Translations under genes and position numbers: made by a program
NCBI RefSeq assembly: GCF_011090165.1
Contig: NZ_JAADJT010000005.1
Coordinates: 310,001-374,000 of the forward strand
Length of the DNA: 64,000 nucleotides
Direction of reading: 5' to 3'
Origin: Duganella aceris
Lineage (GTDB): Bacteria; Pseudomonadota; Gammaproteobacteria; Burkholderiales; Burkholderiaceae_D
The notes under the pieces: model-generated
Told to the model about the DNA's origin: nothing
Databases searched by the model: none
What the model saw: only the letters and a program-made list of their open reading frames with translations
Part shown: positions 32,091 to 40,852 of the stretch, one piece after another
Layout of the letters: every line of letters starts with the position of its first letter
Position numbering within the stretch: the first letter of the stretch is position 1

Positions 32091-33452
32091 TTACTGGGCC
32101 GGTTTCGGCTTGACCAGCGCTTCCGGCTTGACGCCGATGAGCAGGGTGACCGCGCCGAACAGCATCAAGGCGGCGAAGTAGTATTGGCCGATCGCCAGAC
32201 TGCCGGTGGTGGACGACAGCCAGCCGACCAGCATCGGGCTGAACACGCTGCCGAGGCCGGCGGCGGAGCTGAGCAGGGCGATACCGCCGGCGGCCGCCTT
32301 GCCGGTCAGGAAGGAGGACGGCAGCGTCCAGAACGGGCCGGTCAGGCCGAGCGTGCCGGCCGTGGCCAGGGTCAGCATCAGCAGCGACAGCGGCGTGCTG
32401 GCCTGCACCGATGGCATGCTGCCCCAGCCGATGGCGGCGATAATGGCGGGAATGGCCACGTGCCAGCGGCGTTCGCCAGTGCGGTCGGAGTGGCGGGCGT
32501 TCAGGTACTGGACCACCAGCGCGATCACGAACGGCACCACCGACAGCAGGCCGATCGTCATCACGTTGTCGATGCCGGACTTGCGGATCACCGTCGGCAG
32601 CCAGAAGAAGATGCCGCCGGTGCTGACCAGCACCGCGATGCCCATGCCGCACAGCCAGTACAGTTTCGGATCGCGCAGCGCGTCGAGGAAGGAATGTTCG
32701 CCCTTTTCACGTTTGACGGCGCCGGAGGCCGCCAGATCCTGGGCGATGATGTCTTTCTCGGACTGCGTCAGCCATTTGGCGCTGGCCGGGCCGTCTTGCA
32801 GGTAGAACCAGGCGAACACGCCGAGCAGGCAGGCTGGCGAGCCTTCGATCAGGAACAGCCATTGCCAGCCTTTCAGGCCCGCCATGCCATCGAATGCGTG
32901 CATGATCCAGCCCGACAGCGGGCCGCCCAGCATGCCGGCCAGCGGAATCGAGGCGGTGAACAGGGCGTTGAAGCGCGCGCGGCGGTTCAGCGGCACCCAG
33001 TAGGTGAGGTACAACAGCATGCCGGGGAACATGCCGGCTTCGGCGGCGCCGAGCAGGAAGCGCATGATGTAGAAGTGGTTGGCGCTCTGCATGAACGCCA
33101 TGCCGGTCGAGAAGATGCCCCACAGGATCATGATGCGCAGCAGGGTCTGGCGTACGCCGTTCTTGTGCAGCATGATGTTACTCGGGACTTCGAACAGGAT
33201 GTAGCCGACATAGAAGATGCCGGCGCCGACGCCGTAGATGGCGTCGTTGAGTTTGAGGTCGGCGATGAAATGCAGTTTGGCGAAGCCGATGTTGGAGCGG
33301 TCGATGAACGACACGATGTAGCACAGCATCAGGAACGGCATCAGCCGCCACAGTACCTTGCGGTAGGCGGTGTCCGCAGCCTGGTCGCGGGCGCCGGCGT
33401 CTTGGTGGTTGGTGTCCGGCTTGGTACGCGCGGCAAATTCGGCAATCGACAT
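32091..33452 (-). CDS. MFS transporter, anion:cation symporter (ACS) type
   Basis: 453 residues, twelve predicted membrane helices. The ACS signatures are present: FMLCYIVSFIDRSNIGFAKL in helix 1, GIFYVGYILFEVPSN in helix 2 and FLLGAAEAGMFPGMLLYLTYW in helix 4. ACS permeases take up organic anions such as sugar acids, tartrate, phthalate or 4-hydroxyphenylacetate with protons. It is the first gene of the minus-strand operon, directly after operator B and a near-consensus promoter, so its substrate is probably the starting compound of the island. An anionic substrate fits the carboxylate chemistry of its neighbours. Confidence 0.92.
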   Translation of the reverse strand: MSIAEFAARTKPDTNHQDAGARDQAADTAYRKVLWRLMPFLMLCYIVSFIDRSNIGFAKLHFIADLKLNDAIYGVGAGIFYVGYILFEVPSNIMLHKNGVRQTLLRIMILWGIFSTGMAFMQSANHFYIMRFLLGAAEAGMFPGMLLYLTYWVPLNRRARFNALFTASIPLAGMLGGPLSGWIMHAFDGMAGLKGWQWLFLIEGSPACLLGVFAWFYLQDGPASAKWLTQSEKDIIAQDLAASGAVKREKGEHSFLDALRDPKLYWLCGMGIAVLVSTGGIFFWLPTVIRKSGIDNVMTIGLLSVVPFVIALVVQYLNARHSDRTGERRWHVAIPAIIAAIGWGSMPSVQASTPLSLLMLTLATAGTLGLTGPFWTLPSSFLTGKAAAGGIALLSSAAGLGSVFSPMLVGWLSSTTGSLAIGQYYFAALMLFGAVTLLIGVKPEALVKPKPAQ

Positions 33453-33510
33453 TTCGTCTCCAGTTGGTTGGTTTTTATTGTTTTAGGGTTCTTCCCTTAG
33501 GGCTAAAAGG

Positions 33511-33539
33511 ATTATAGGTCAGCTTTATGGGCTAAGCAA
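33511..33539 (-). promoter_or_regulatory. Promoter of MFS operon with operator B in its spacer
   Basis: On the minus strand, -35 TTGCTT (33534-33539) and a perfect -10 TATAAT (33511-33516) are spaced by exactly 17 bp. The element AGGTCAGCTTTATGGGCT (33516-33533, plus-strand reading) fills that spacer and matches operator A at 21756-21773 in 14 of 18 positions. Binding there would block RNA polymerase. The rest of the 33453-33703 gap holds no gene that I can support. Confidence 0.6.
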
Positions 33540-33703
33540 GTGATGTTCAGCATTAGACGAAGCGGCAGGTTTTTTTGGCACTACGCCAACTGCCGGGATA
33601 TACGCTTGCGCGCCTGGTGGTCTCGCTTGCCGCGCAGGGGCGTGGTCATTGCGTGTCGAAGCGATGGTGGCTTAGCGCTTTTCCTCGATATCCGCCGCGA
33701 GAT

Positions 33704-34453
33704 TCAAACGGCGTAGCCGGGGTTGTGGCGATCCAGTTTGCGCCGCAGAGCCGGCCATGCCAGCCGCGCCGCCAGGGCCTCCATCGCGGGCGCGGGACTT
33801 TGGTCCCGCACCAGCTCGGCGATGCCGGGCGCCGGATCCAGCAAATGTTCGCGCCCCGCGCTTAACGCCGCCACCTGGGCCTCGCACGCGCGCTCAAGCA
33901 GGTAGATGCGCAGAAACGCGGCGCCAATGCTGGCGCCAACGCTCAGCGTGCCGTGATTGCGCAACAGCATACTGTGGCGATCGGCAAGATCGGCCGCCAG
34001 CCTGGCGCGTTCGTCATGGTTGGTGGCGATGCCTTCATAGGCGTGATAGGCGAGATCATGCGCGGCGATCATCGCGGTCTGCGTCAGCGGCAGCAAACCG
34101 TCGCGCATCGCCGATACGGCCTGGCCGCAACGGGTGTGCAGATGGATCACCGCATGCGCGTCCTCACGCGCCATGTGCAAGGCGGAATGAATGGTGAAAC
34201 CTGCGGGATTGACCATGGCGGCGGTAGCGCCGACGGCATTGCCATGCATGTCGATCCTGACCAGCGCGGAGGCGGTCATTTCCTCGAACATCAAGTCGTA
34301 CGGATTGATCAGGAAATGATGTTCCGGGCCGGGTATGCGCACCGAAAGGTGGGTGAAGATCAGGTCGTCCCAGCCATGTAAGGCCACCAGCCGGCAAGCC
34401 GCCGCCAGGTCGACCCGCAGTTGCCACTCGATGCCCGCCGCCAAGGTTTCCAT
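33704..34453 (-). CDS. Class II aldolase/adducin family protein
   Basis: About 249 residues. I prefer ATG 34453, which has GGAG eight bases upstream; a GTG at 34462 would overlap the DUF3830 stop but leaves no room for that ribosome site. The zinc-site pattern of class II aldolases is seen: FTHLSVRIPG (with HLS), VIHLHTRCGQ (H-x-H) and a later His in LLRNHGTLSVG. Such proteins cleave or epimerise hydroxy-ketone phosphates or related hydroxyacids. It follows the DUF3830 and GPH-type transporter genes on the same strand. A sugar-phosphate substrate is not proven. Confidence 0.87.
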   Translation of the reverse strand: METLAAGIEWQLRVDLAAACRLVALHGWDDLIFTHLSVRIPGPEHHFLINPYDLMFEEMTASALVRIDMHGNAVGATAAMVNPAGFTIHSALHMAREDAHAVIHLHTRCGQAVSAMRDGLLPLTQTAMIAAHDLAYHAYEGIATNHDERARLAADLADRHSMLLRNHGTLSVGASIGAAFLRIYLLERACEAQVAALSAGREHLLDPAPGIAELVRDQSPAPAMEALAARLAWPALRRKLDRHNPGYAV

Positions 34454-34458
34454 GTCTT

Positions 34459-34869
34459 TCACTCCAGTTCAAATCGTACGTCTTGGGCACCTTCCCACAA
34501 CACCTTGCGCCCGAGCTCCTTCAATTGTTCGCGGCCTTCGACGATGGTCAGGAAATGGTTGCCAGCGAGCGGCCCCATCTTGCTGGCGAAGCTGCAGCCG
34601 CCGTAGGCCAGGATGATTTCGGTTTCGCTGTGGCCGCCGGGGTAAAACAGCAGGTCGCCGGCCGATGGATGGCGGGTGTGGTTTTCGAATCCCACGCCCA
34701 GCTGGAAGTCGCCCAGCGGCACCCATACACCTTCACCGCTCCATTTGACGTGAATGAGCTTTTGCTGGTACGGCAGCAGTTGTAGAAACGCGGCGACGGT
34801 CGCCGGCGCTTCCGGATGAGTTTCTGCGATGAAGGACAGCGTTGCTGCGGTGATGCGAATACGTGGCAT
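34459..34869 (-). CDS. DUF3830 family protein (cyclophilin-like fold)
   Basis: 136 residues. The stretch HVKWSGEGVWVPLG, then GVGFENHTRHPSAGDLLFYPGG, then EIILAYGGCSFASKMGPLAGNHF is what I know from the DUF3830 family, whose structure is cyclophilin-like but whose biochemical role has not been established to my knowledge. No signal peptide is present. AGGAG precedes the ATG at about ten bases. It is wedged between a transporter and a class II aldolase gene, so it probably takes part in the same small catabolic pathway. Confidence 0.82.
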   Translation of the reverse strand: MPRIRITAATLSFIAETHPEAPATVAAFLQLLPYQQKLIHVKWSGEGVWVPLGDFQLGVGFENHTRHPSAGDLLFYPGGHSETEIILAYGGCSFASKMGPLAGNHFLTIVEGREQLKELGRKVLWEGAQDVRFELE

Positions 34870-34899
34870 GAGCCGGTTCTCCTGGATGATGTGTTGGAA

Positions 34900-36249
34900 T
34901 CAGGCCGCGCCGGCGGCGAGCGTCGGTGCGGATGCGGCTTGCTCTTTCGGCAGCCAGACCCGTGTCAGGAACAAGCCGGCCGCGATCACGAACATCAGCG
35001 GCAGCAGGGTATAGCCGGCGCGCAGCCAGACCAGCGTGGCGTCCGCTTGCGTTGCGCCGCCGGGGATGAATCCGATCAGCGCCAACAATTGGCCGGAGGC
35101 GAAACTGCCGGCGGAGTTGCCGATCTTCATGCCGGCTAGCATGATGCCAAGGTAGAAGCCGATCGCCACCACCACGCCACCCTTGAGCGGCGTGCGGGTG
35201 GAACTCAGGGTCGCAGTCTGGACCAACACGCCGATCACGCCCGATGCCAGTCCGACGCCGGCGATCACCAGCCAGGTGCCCCACAGCGGTCCGAAGCTGG
35301 CGACGAACAACAGCGCCATCATGCCGCCGACCACGACGTTGCATTTACGCATGGACGCGATGATGTCGAAGCGCTTGACGAAGCCGGGCGCGAACAACAT
35401 GCCGACCAGCACCGAGATGCCCAGCACGCCCTCCAGCACCGCCAGGCTGCCGTTGTCGCCGCCCAGCACATAGCGGTTGGCGAACGGCAGGAAGCCGAAG
35501 ATCACGGCGGCGCCGGCGTTGGTGCAGGCGACGAAGGCGATCAGGTAAAAGAACGAGCGATTGTCGGAGGTGGCGCGCAGCGAGGCGGTCAGCGACAGCG
35601 CGGCGGCGTCCGGCGCGGTGGCGCGCACCGGGACGTCGCGGGTGGAAAACACAAAGATCAGGATGGCGATCGCCACCAGCGCGCCCAGCTGCGCAGCCAT
35701 GCCGGCGTAGCCGGTGGCGCCGCCGCCGGCCCAGACCACCAGCATCGGTGCCAGGATGGAGCAGATCACGGACAGCACTTGCGCCGCCACGGTGGACAGC
35801 GACAGCAGGCTGCTCAGTTCAAGCGGCGTCGTGCTCATCTCCGAGGCGCGGGCGAATTGCATCACACTGATCGCGGTCTGCGATGTCGAGAAGGCGATCA
35901 ACAACAGCGTCGCCACCACCGCGTACTGCGACGGCGAGGCGATGATCGGCAGTGAGAACACCAAGATGAGCGTCGCGACGTAGCCGCCGCAGGCGACCAA
36001 GGTGACCGGGCCGCGACGCCCGGTGCGCATGGCCAGCTGATCGACCCAGCCGCCGAACATCGGATCGACCAGCGCGTCCCACAGCTTGGGCAGCGCGACC
36101 ACCAGGCCGGCCAGACCGGCATGCAGCCCGACCACTTCGGTCAGGTAGTACAGCAGCAGCACATTGGTCGGCACCGCGCCGATTCCCATGCCGACGTTGC
36201 ATAGCGCATAGCCGACGCGCCGCCAGCCGACGATCTTTATTTTGTTCAT
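34900..36249 (-). CDS. GPH-type MFS sugar/cation symporter
   Basis: 449 residues from ATG 36249 with GGGAG upstream. About twelve membrane helices. The glycoside-pentoside-hexuronide family pattern is visible near the N-terminus (GYALCNVGMGIGAVPTNVLLLYYLTEVVGL, then PKLWDALVDPMFGGWVDQ, with the family D-P-x-x-G-x-x-x-D loop) and in GRRGPVTL. Members import glycosides, hexuronides or related compounds with Na+ or H+. It is the first gene of a minus-strand trio and divergent from the TonB receptor of the D-amino-acid locus, across a gap with a long inverted repeat. Confidence 0.88.
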   Translation of the reverse strand: MNKIKIVGWRRVGYALCNVGMGIGAVPTNVLLLYYLTEVVGLHAGLAGLVVALPKLWDALVDPMFGGWVDQLAMRTGRRGPVTLVACGGYVATLILVFSLPIIASPSQYAVVATLLLIAFSTSQTAISVMQFARASEMSTTPLELSSLLSLSTVAAQVLSVICSILAPMLVVWAGGGATGYAGMAAQLGALVAIAILIFVFSTRDVPVRATAPDAAALSLTASLRATSDNRSFFYLIAFVACTNAGAAVIFGFLPFANRYVLGGDNGSLAVLEGVLGISVLVGMLFAPGFVKRFDIIASMRKCNVVVGGMMALLFVASFGPLWGTWLVIAGVGLASGVIGVLVQTATLSSTRTPLKGGVVVAIGFYLGIMLAGMKIGNSAGSFASGQLLALIGFIPGGATQADATLVWLRAGYTLLPLMFVIAAGLFLTRVWLPKEQAASAPTLAAGAA

Positions 36250-36332
36250 TGCGTGCCACTCCCGTAACAATCCCAACGGCGATTCCGTTACGGAAAATTA
36301 ACATGGGGGTCGGGCGAAAGCGAATTGCCATA

Positions 36333-36374
36333 TCTAATGCCGCCATAAGTTGCAACACTTATGGCGGCATTAGA
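36333..36374. promoter_or_regulatory. Perfect 18-bp inverted repeat in divergent promoter region
   Basis: The left arm (36333-36350) and right arm (36357-36374) are exact reverse complements over 18 bp, with a 6-base loop TGCAAC. The core also contains the 8-bp palindrome GTTGCAAC (36349-36356). It lies in the 237-bp gap between the GPH transporter (minus) and the TonB receptor (plus), 112 bp before the latter's ATG. No T-tract follows, so a shared operator is more likely than a terminator. The rest of the gap shows no gene. Confidence 0.7.
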
Positions 36375-36486
36375 AATGGTGATTTGAGATCATGCTTGTT
36401 TCCCGATAGTCTGATTAGCGATCCAAGCAGATTGATAACCAGGAAGGCCATGCCGGCCGCTTCCAACACTACCGGGGAATAACACG

Positions 36487-38727
36487 ATGAGTACAGCTCG
36501 CACCATTTTTCGCCGTCCCTTGCTGGCCACCGCCACCACGGCGGCGCTTGCGCTCTGGTCGCACGGCGCCATCGCCGACGAGGCCAGCGGCCCAGCCGGC
36601 TCGGTAAAGAAGCAGGACGCCACCACCATCGAGGTGGTGACGGTCACGGCACAGAAGCGCACTGAAAATGCGCGTGATGTCTCGGCCTCGCTCAGCGTGG
36701 TGGGTAGCCAGCAGCTGGAGAATCAGCATGTCAACTCGCTGGCCGACCTGGCCGGTTCGCTGCCGGGCGTGCAGATCGAGAACGGTGGGGCGCCGGGACG
36801 CACCGCGATCTCGATGCGCGGCATTTCCTCGCTGGATGTCGGCTCGGTGATCGGCACCTACATCGACGACACGCCGCTCGGATCGAGCTCCAGTTTCGCC
36901 GCCGCCAGCCGCTATCAGCTCGACCTGCTGCCCTACGACCTGGAACGCATCGAAGTGTTGCGCGGGCCGCAAGGCACCCTGTACGGCGCCGGTTCGATGG
37001 GTGGCTTGCTCAAATATGTAATGCGCGAGCCGGACATGAATACCTTCTCCGGACGCGTTGGCGGCGGCTTCGCGCATATCGACGGCGCCTCCGGCACCGG
37101 TTGGACCGGCCGCGCCAGCGTCAACATACCGCTGATCAAGGATGAGCTGGCGATGACCGCCTCGCTATCGCAAAACCGTACTCCAGGTTACATCGATAAT
37201 CTGGTCACCGGTAAAAACGGCATCAACGACGTCACGCAGCAAAGCGGCCGCGTGGCGCTGTCGTGGAAGCCGAACGCGGATGTGCAGCTCAAATTGTCGG
37301 CGCTGCACCAGAACGTCGACGCCGACGATCTGGGCGTGATCCTGCTCGATCCCCGCACCCAGCAGCCGCTGTACGGGGAACGCGGCACCGGCACCGTGAT
37401 CGCGGAGCCGTTCCGCAACCGCCTCAATTTTTATGCGGCCACCGTCAACTGGGACTTGCACTGGGCCGACTTCACCTCCGCCACCGGTTATTCCGCCAGC
37501 GCCAGTCAGACCACCAAGGACGACACCGTGGTCTACGGCCCGGTGTTCGCCGCATACGGCTACGCCAACGGTCGGTCGGGATTGTATCTGGACCTGAACC
37601 TGAAAAAGGCCACCCAGGAATTCCGTCTGGCGTCCAAGGCCGGCGGCAAGGTCGAATGGCTGACCGGCCTGTTCTACACGCACGAGTCCAGCAAGAACGC
37701 GCAGCTGTTGACGGCCAAGAGCGCAAGCGGCGCGGCCTTGCCGGGGCTCGACCCGCTGCTGGTGGTGGGCTTGCCGAGCACCTACCGCGAAGGCGCGCTG
37801 TTCGGCGATCTGACGTATAAGCTCAGCGACCAGTTCGACGTCACCGGCGGCGTGCGCTACGCGCGCAACGAACAAGATCACAGCTACGCCGTCAGCGGCA
37901 TCGGCGCCGCGTTGACCGGGCTGAAAAGCAGCGGCGGAACCTCGGCCGAGAACGTGACGACCTGGATGGTCAGCCCACGCTATCGTATCGATAAAAACAA
38001 TATGGTCTATTTGCGTGTCGCCACCGGCTACCGGCCCGGCAGCCCGAACCTGGCCTTGCCGGGTGTGCCGGCGGTGGTCGATTCGGACCGTCTGACCAAC
38101 TACGAGGCGGGCTGGAAGACCTCAATGCTGGAACGTAAGCTCAATCTCAACCTCGCGCTGTACGAAATCCGCTGGAAGGATATCCAGATCAACAACAGCA
38201 CGCCGCAAGGTGTGGCCTACCTGGCCAATGCCGGCACCGCCACCAGCCGTGGCGGCGAGGCCAGCCTCAGCTACACGCCGGTCAACACGCTGCGGCTGGC
38301 GCTGAACTCGTCCTATACCCAGGCGCGGCTGACCGAGGATGCGCCCACGCTGAAAGGCAAGGATGGCGATACGTTGCCGGGTATCGCGCGCTGGAACTGG
38401 TCCACCTCGGCCGACTATTACTTCAATCTGTCTGACGAGTGGAGCGGCCACGTGGGCGCGGACTACCGCTGGATCGACAAGCGGCGCTCCAGCTTTGAAA
38501 ACAATCCGGACAGCTATCGCCAGGACAGCTACCAGGTGTTCAACCTGAACGCGGATGTGTCGCGCGGCATCTGGACCATGCGGGTGTACGCCAAGAACCT
38601 TAATAACGCCAAGCCGCAGCTGAATATCGGCTATCTCGGCAACGGCGCCACCGGCGTCACCAGCACCTTGCAGTCCTCGATGCTGCAGCCGCGCACCATC
38701 GGCATCGAATTCGATACGCAGTTCTGA
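36487..38727 (+). CDS. TonB-dependent outer-membrane receptor (D-amino-acid/peptide locus)
   Basis: 746 residues with a signal peptide (about 1-30), a TonB-box-like IEVVTVTAQKR segment, a plug domain (QIENGGAPGRTAISMRGIS; RIEVLRGPQGTLYGAGSMGGLLKYV) and a barrel ending RTIGIEFDTQF. GGGGA precedes the ATG. It is the first gene of a plus-strand run that goes on to amidohydrolase, racemase, acetyltransferase and several peptidase genes. The ligand is therefore likely to be a peptide or amino-acid conjugate too large for porins. That is an inference from context. Confidence 0.92.
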   Translation: MSTARTIFRRPLLATATTAALALWSHGAIADEASGPAGSVKKQDATTIEVVTVTAQKRTENARDVSASLSVVGSQQLENQHVNSLADLAGSLPGVQIENGGAPGRTAISMRGISSLDVGSVIGTYIDDTPLGSSSSFAAASRYQLDLLPYDLERIEVLRGPQGTLYGAGSMGGLLKYVMREPDMNTFSGRVGGGFAHIDGASGTGWTGRASVNIPLIKDELAMTASLSQNRTPGYIDNLVTGKNGINDVTQQSGRVALSWKPNADVQLKLSALHQNVDADDLGVILLDPRTQQPLYGERGTGTVIAEPFRNRLNFYAATVNWDLHWADFTSATGYSASASQTTKDDTVVYGPVFAAYGYANGRSGLYLDLNLKKATQEFRLASKAGGKVEWLTGLFYTHESSKNAQLLTAKSASGAALPGLDPLLVVGLPSTYREGALFGDLTYKLSDQFDVTGGVRYARNEQDHSYAVSGIGAALTGLKSSGGTSAENVTTWMVSPRYRIDKNNMVYLRVATGYRPGSPNLALPGVPAVVDSDRLTNYEAGWKTSMLERKLNLNLALYEIRWKDIQINNSTPQGVAYLANAGTATSRGGEASLSYTPVNTLRLALNSSYTQARLTEDAPTLKGKDGDTLPGIARWNWSTSADYYFNLSDEWSGHVGADYRWIDKRRSSFENNPDSYRQDSYQVFNLNADVSRGIWTMRVYAKNLNNAKPQLNIGYLGNGATGVTSTLQSSMLQPRTIGIEFDTQF

Positions 38728-38755
38728 TGCCGGCATACTTTTTGAAGGAATCATC

Positions 38756-39817
38756 ATGTGCATAGATTGCGGTCCCGATTGCCGTCCGGGTGAGCACCAG
38801 CGGCAACGCCCGGCGGACAGCCCGCTGCCGGCGGCGGCGGTGGATCACCACCTGCATATCCAGGGCCCCGAGGTCTCGGCGGAACTGAAGCACCGCGCCG
38901 CGCTGGCGCCGGAGGACTTCGCCATCTTCTCACCGGCGCTGTTCGACACGCGCAGCGGCGCCGATGCGTTGGCGGAACTGGACCAGGCCGGCATACAAGA
39001 GGGCGTGCTGCTGTCGATGGCCTACACCTTCGCCTCGCCGCGCGCCACCATGCGCGACGATGCGGCGGCGGTGGCGCGCTTGACGCGGGCGGAAAACCTG
39101 TACAACGTGATGGCCGCGCAGGCGTCCGGCGGCCGGCTGCACGCTTTCATCGGCATTAATCCGGTGGCCGACGGCGCGCTCGATGAATTGCGTTACTGGG
39201 CCGGACAGGATGGCGTACGCGGCGTCAAACTCCATCTCGGCAACAGCGGCTTCCAGCCCGAGCTGCCGCTGCACGTGACGCGGCTGGCTGCGGTCTTCGC
39301 CGCCGCCGGCGATCTCGGTCTGGCGATCGTCATCCATGTCCGCAGCGGCGCCGCGTTTCCCTTGTCGGAGACTGCACAGTTCATCGAACAGATTTTGCCG
39401 CACGCCGGTATGGCGCCGGTACAGATCGCCCACGCCGGCGGCGGCGGCGGCATCGACGATGAAACCCTGGCCGCGCTGGCGCTGTACGCGCTGGCGTTGG
39501 AACGCGGCGCGCCGGGCACGGAGCGGCTGGTGATCGATCTGTCGGTGGTGCTGGTCCACGACATCACCGACGCCGCCAGCGCCGAGCTGGTGAAGCGACT
39601 GGTGGCCCTGGTGCGGCGCATCGGCCCGCAGCGCTTCGTCATGGGGTCCGACTGGCCGACGATCTGTTCGCCGCGCGATCACAACGCCATGCAGGCCGAA
39701 CAAATGACGCTGAGCGAGGCGGAGTGGCGCGTCATCCTCGCCAACCGCGCGGCGTATCTGCCGCCATACCTGACCACGGCCGCCGAAGCGGCCATCACCG
39801 GAACCGAGCAATCATGA
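38756..39817 (+). CDS. Amidohydrolase-related TIM-barrel hydrolase
   Basis: 353 residues preceded by AAGGAA. It shows an amidohydrolase-type H-x-H early (AVDHHLHIQGPE), a GVKLHLG strand with Lys and His, IVIHVRSG, APVQIAHAGGGG and a C-terminal FVMGSDWPTICSPRDH with the strand-8 Asp. The N-terminal MCIDCGPDC is cysteine-rich for a cytoplasmic enzyme and does not look like a signal peptide. It could hydrolyse an amide, lactone or ester of the imported compound. In the DgcN/DgcA scheme a deacylase for N-acetyl-glutamate is needed, and this is a possible though unproven candidate. It overlaps the next gene by an ATGA. Confidence 0.82.
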   Translation: MCIDCGPDCRPGEHQRQRPADSPLPAAAVDHHLHIQGPEVSAELKHRAALAPEDFAIFSPALFDTRSGADALAELDQAGIQEGVLLSMAYTFASPRATMRDDAAAVARLTRAENLYNVMAAQASGGRLHAFIGINPVADGALDELRYWAGQDGVRGVKLHLGNSGFQPELPLHVTRLAAVFAAAGDLGLAIVIHVRSGAAFPLSETAQFIEQILPHAGMAPVQIAHAGGGGGIDDETLAALALYALALERGAPGTERLVIDLSVVLVHDITDAASAELVKRLVALVRRIGPQRFVMGSDWPTICSPRDHNAMQAEQMTLSEAEWRVILANRAAYLPPYLTTAAEAAITGTEQS

Positions 39818-40806
39818 GCATCAGCATCAACACCCGGGTCGAACACTGGCCGTTCATCCGTCCGTTCCACATCACCGGCCATACCTTCGACGGCTCCGAC
39901 GCGCTGGTCGTCACCGCGCGCCAGGGCGCGCATCAGGGGCGCGGCGAAGCGGCCGGCGTCTATTATCGCCAGGAGAGCATGGCGTTGATGACGGAGCAAA
40001 TCGCCGCCGTCGCCGAGGCCGCGCAAGGCGCCAGCCGACAGGATCTCTTGTCGTTGCTCGGGTCGGGGGGCGCGCGCAATGCGCTCGATTGCGCCTGGTG
40101 GGACCTGGAGGCCAAGCAAAGCGGCCGGCAAGTGTGGCAACTGGCCGGGCTGCGCGCGGTGCGGCCGTTGCTGACAACATACACCATCGGCGCCGACGAT
40201 CCGGCCACGATGGCGGCGCGGGCGCGCGCGTTCGTGTCGGCCCGCGCGCTCAAGCTCAAGCTGCTGGGCGACGGCGGCGACGACGAACGGGTGCGCGCTG
40301 TGCGCCAGGCCCGTCCCGACGTCTGGCTGGGCGTGGACGCCAACCAGGGCTTCACCCCCGACAGCTATCACGCGCTGCTGCCGGATCTGGTCAAGGCCAA
40401 GGTGGCGCTGGTCGAACAGCCGTTCGCGGTCGGGCGCCAAGCCGATCTCGATGGCCTCGGGTCGCCCATCCTGCTGGCCGCCGACGAGAGCGTGCAGGAC
40501 CGCCACGACATCGAGGCCATGCGCGGCCGGGTGGACGTCATCAACATCAAACTGGACAAGTGTGGCGGCCTGACGGAAGCGCTGGCCATGGTCGCGCTGA
40601 TCAAGGAAGCCGGCATGAAGGTCATGGTGGGCAATATGGTCGGTACTTCGCTGTCGGCCGCGCCGGGCTATGTGCTTGGCCAGTTGTGCGATTTCGTCGA
40701 TCTGGACGGCCCGATGTTTCTGGCGCGCGACCGCCAGCCGGCGATCCACTACGAAGATGGCCATATCGTCTGCCCGGAACAAGTCTGGGGCGACGCTGGC
40801 AATTGA
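39814..40806 (+). CDS. dgcA: Dipeptide epimerase/N-acyl-D-glutamate racemase-like (DgcA-like)
   Basis: 330 residues from ATG 39814, overlapping the amidohydrolase stop. It is an enolase-superfamily protein of the dipeptide-epimerase group: Lys147-x-Lys149 (ALKLKLLGD), metal ligands Asp175 (GVDANQG), Glu201 (LVEQPF) and Asp224 (LAADES), and Lys246 (INIKLDKCGG). Family members racemise Ala-Glu dipeptides; DgcA, described in marine proteobacteria, racemises N-acetyl-D-glutamate. The next gene is a DUF1611/DgcN homologue, which favours the DgcA role. Symbol given on that context; Ala-Glu epimerase is the alternative. Confidence 0.85.
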   Translation: MSISINTRVEHWPFIRPFHITGHTFDGSDALVVTARQGAHQGRGEAAGVYYRQESMALMTEQIAAVAEAAQGASRQDLLSLLGSGGARNALDCAWWDLEAKQSGRQVWQLAGLRAVRPLLTTYTIGADDPATMAARARAFVSARALKLKLLGDGGDDERVRAVRQARPDVWLGVDANQGFTPDSYHALLPDLVKAKVALVEQPFAVGRQADLDGLGSPILLAADESVQDRHDIEAMRGRVDVINIKLDKCGGLTEALAMVALIKEAGMKVMVGNMVGTSLSAAPGYVLGQLCDFVDLDGPMFLARDRQPAIHYEDGHIVCPEQVWGDAGN

Positions 40807-40852
40807 TCGCATCACGCAGCACACCATCCTCAATCAATGGATCTATGACTAT

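Noticed and set aside
33540..33703. Short frames in the gap before the class II aldolase 3' end
   Set aside because: They lack ribosome sites and family features and mostly overlap the aldolase gene on the other strand.
36333..36374. Considered as a rho-independent terminator
   Set aside because: It lies between divergent genes, where no transcript should end, and has no T-tract on either side.
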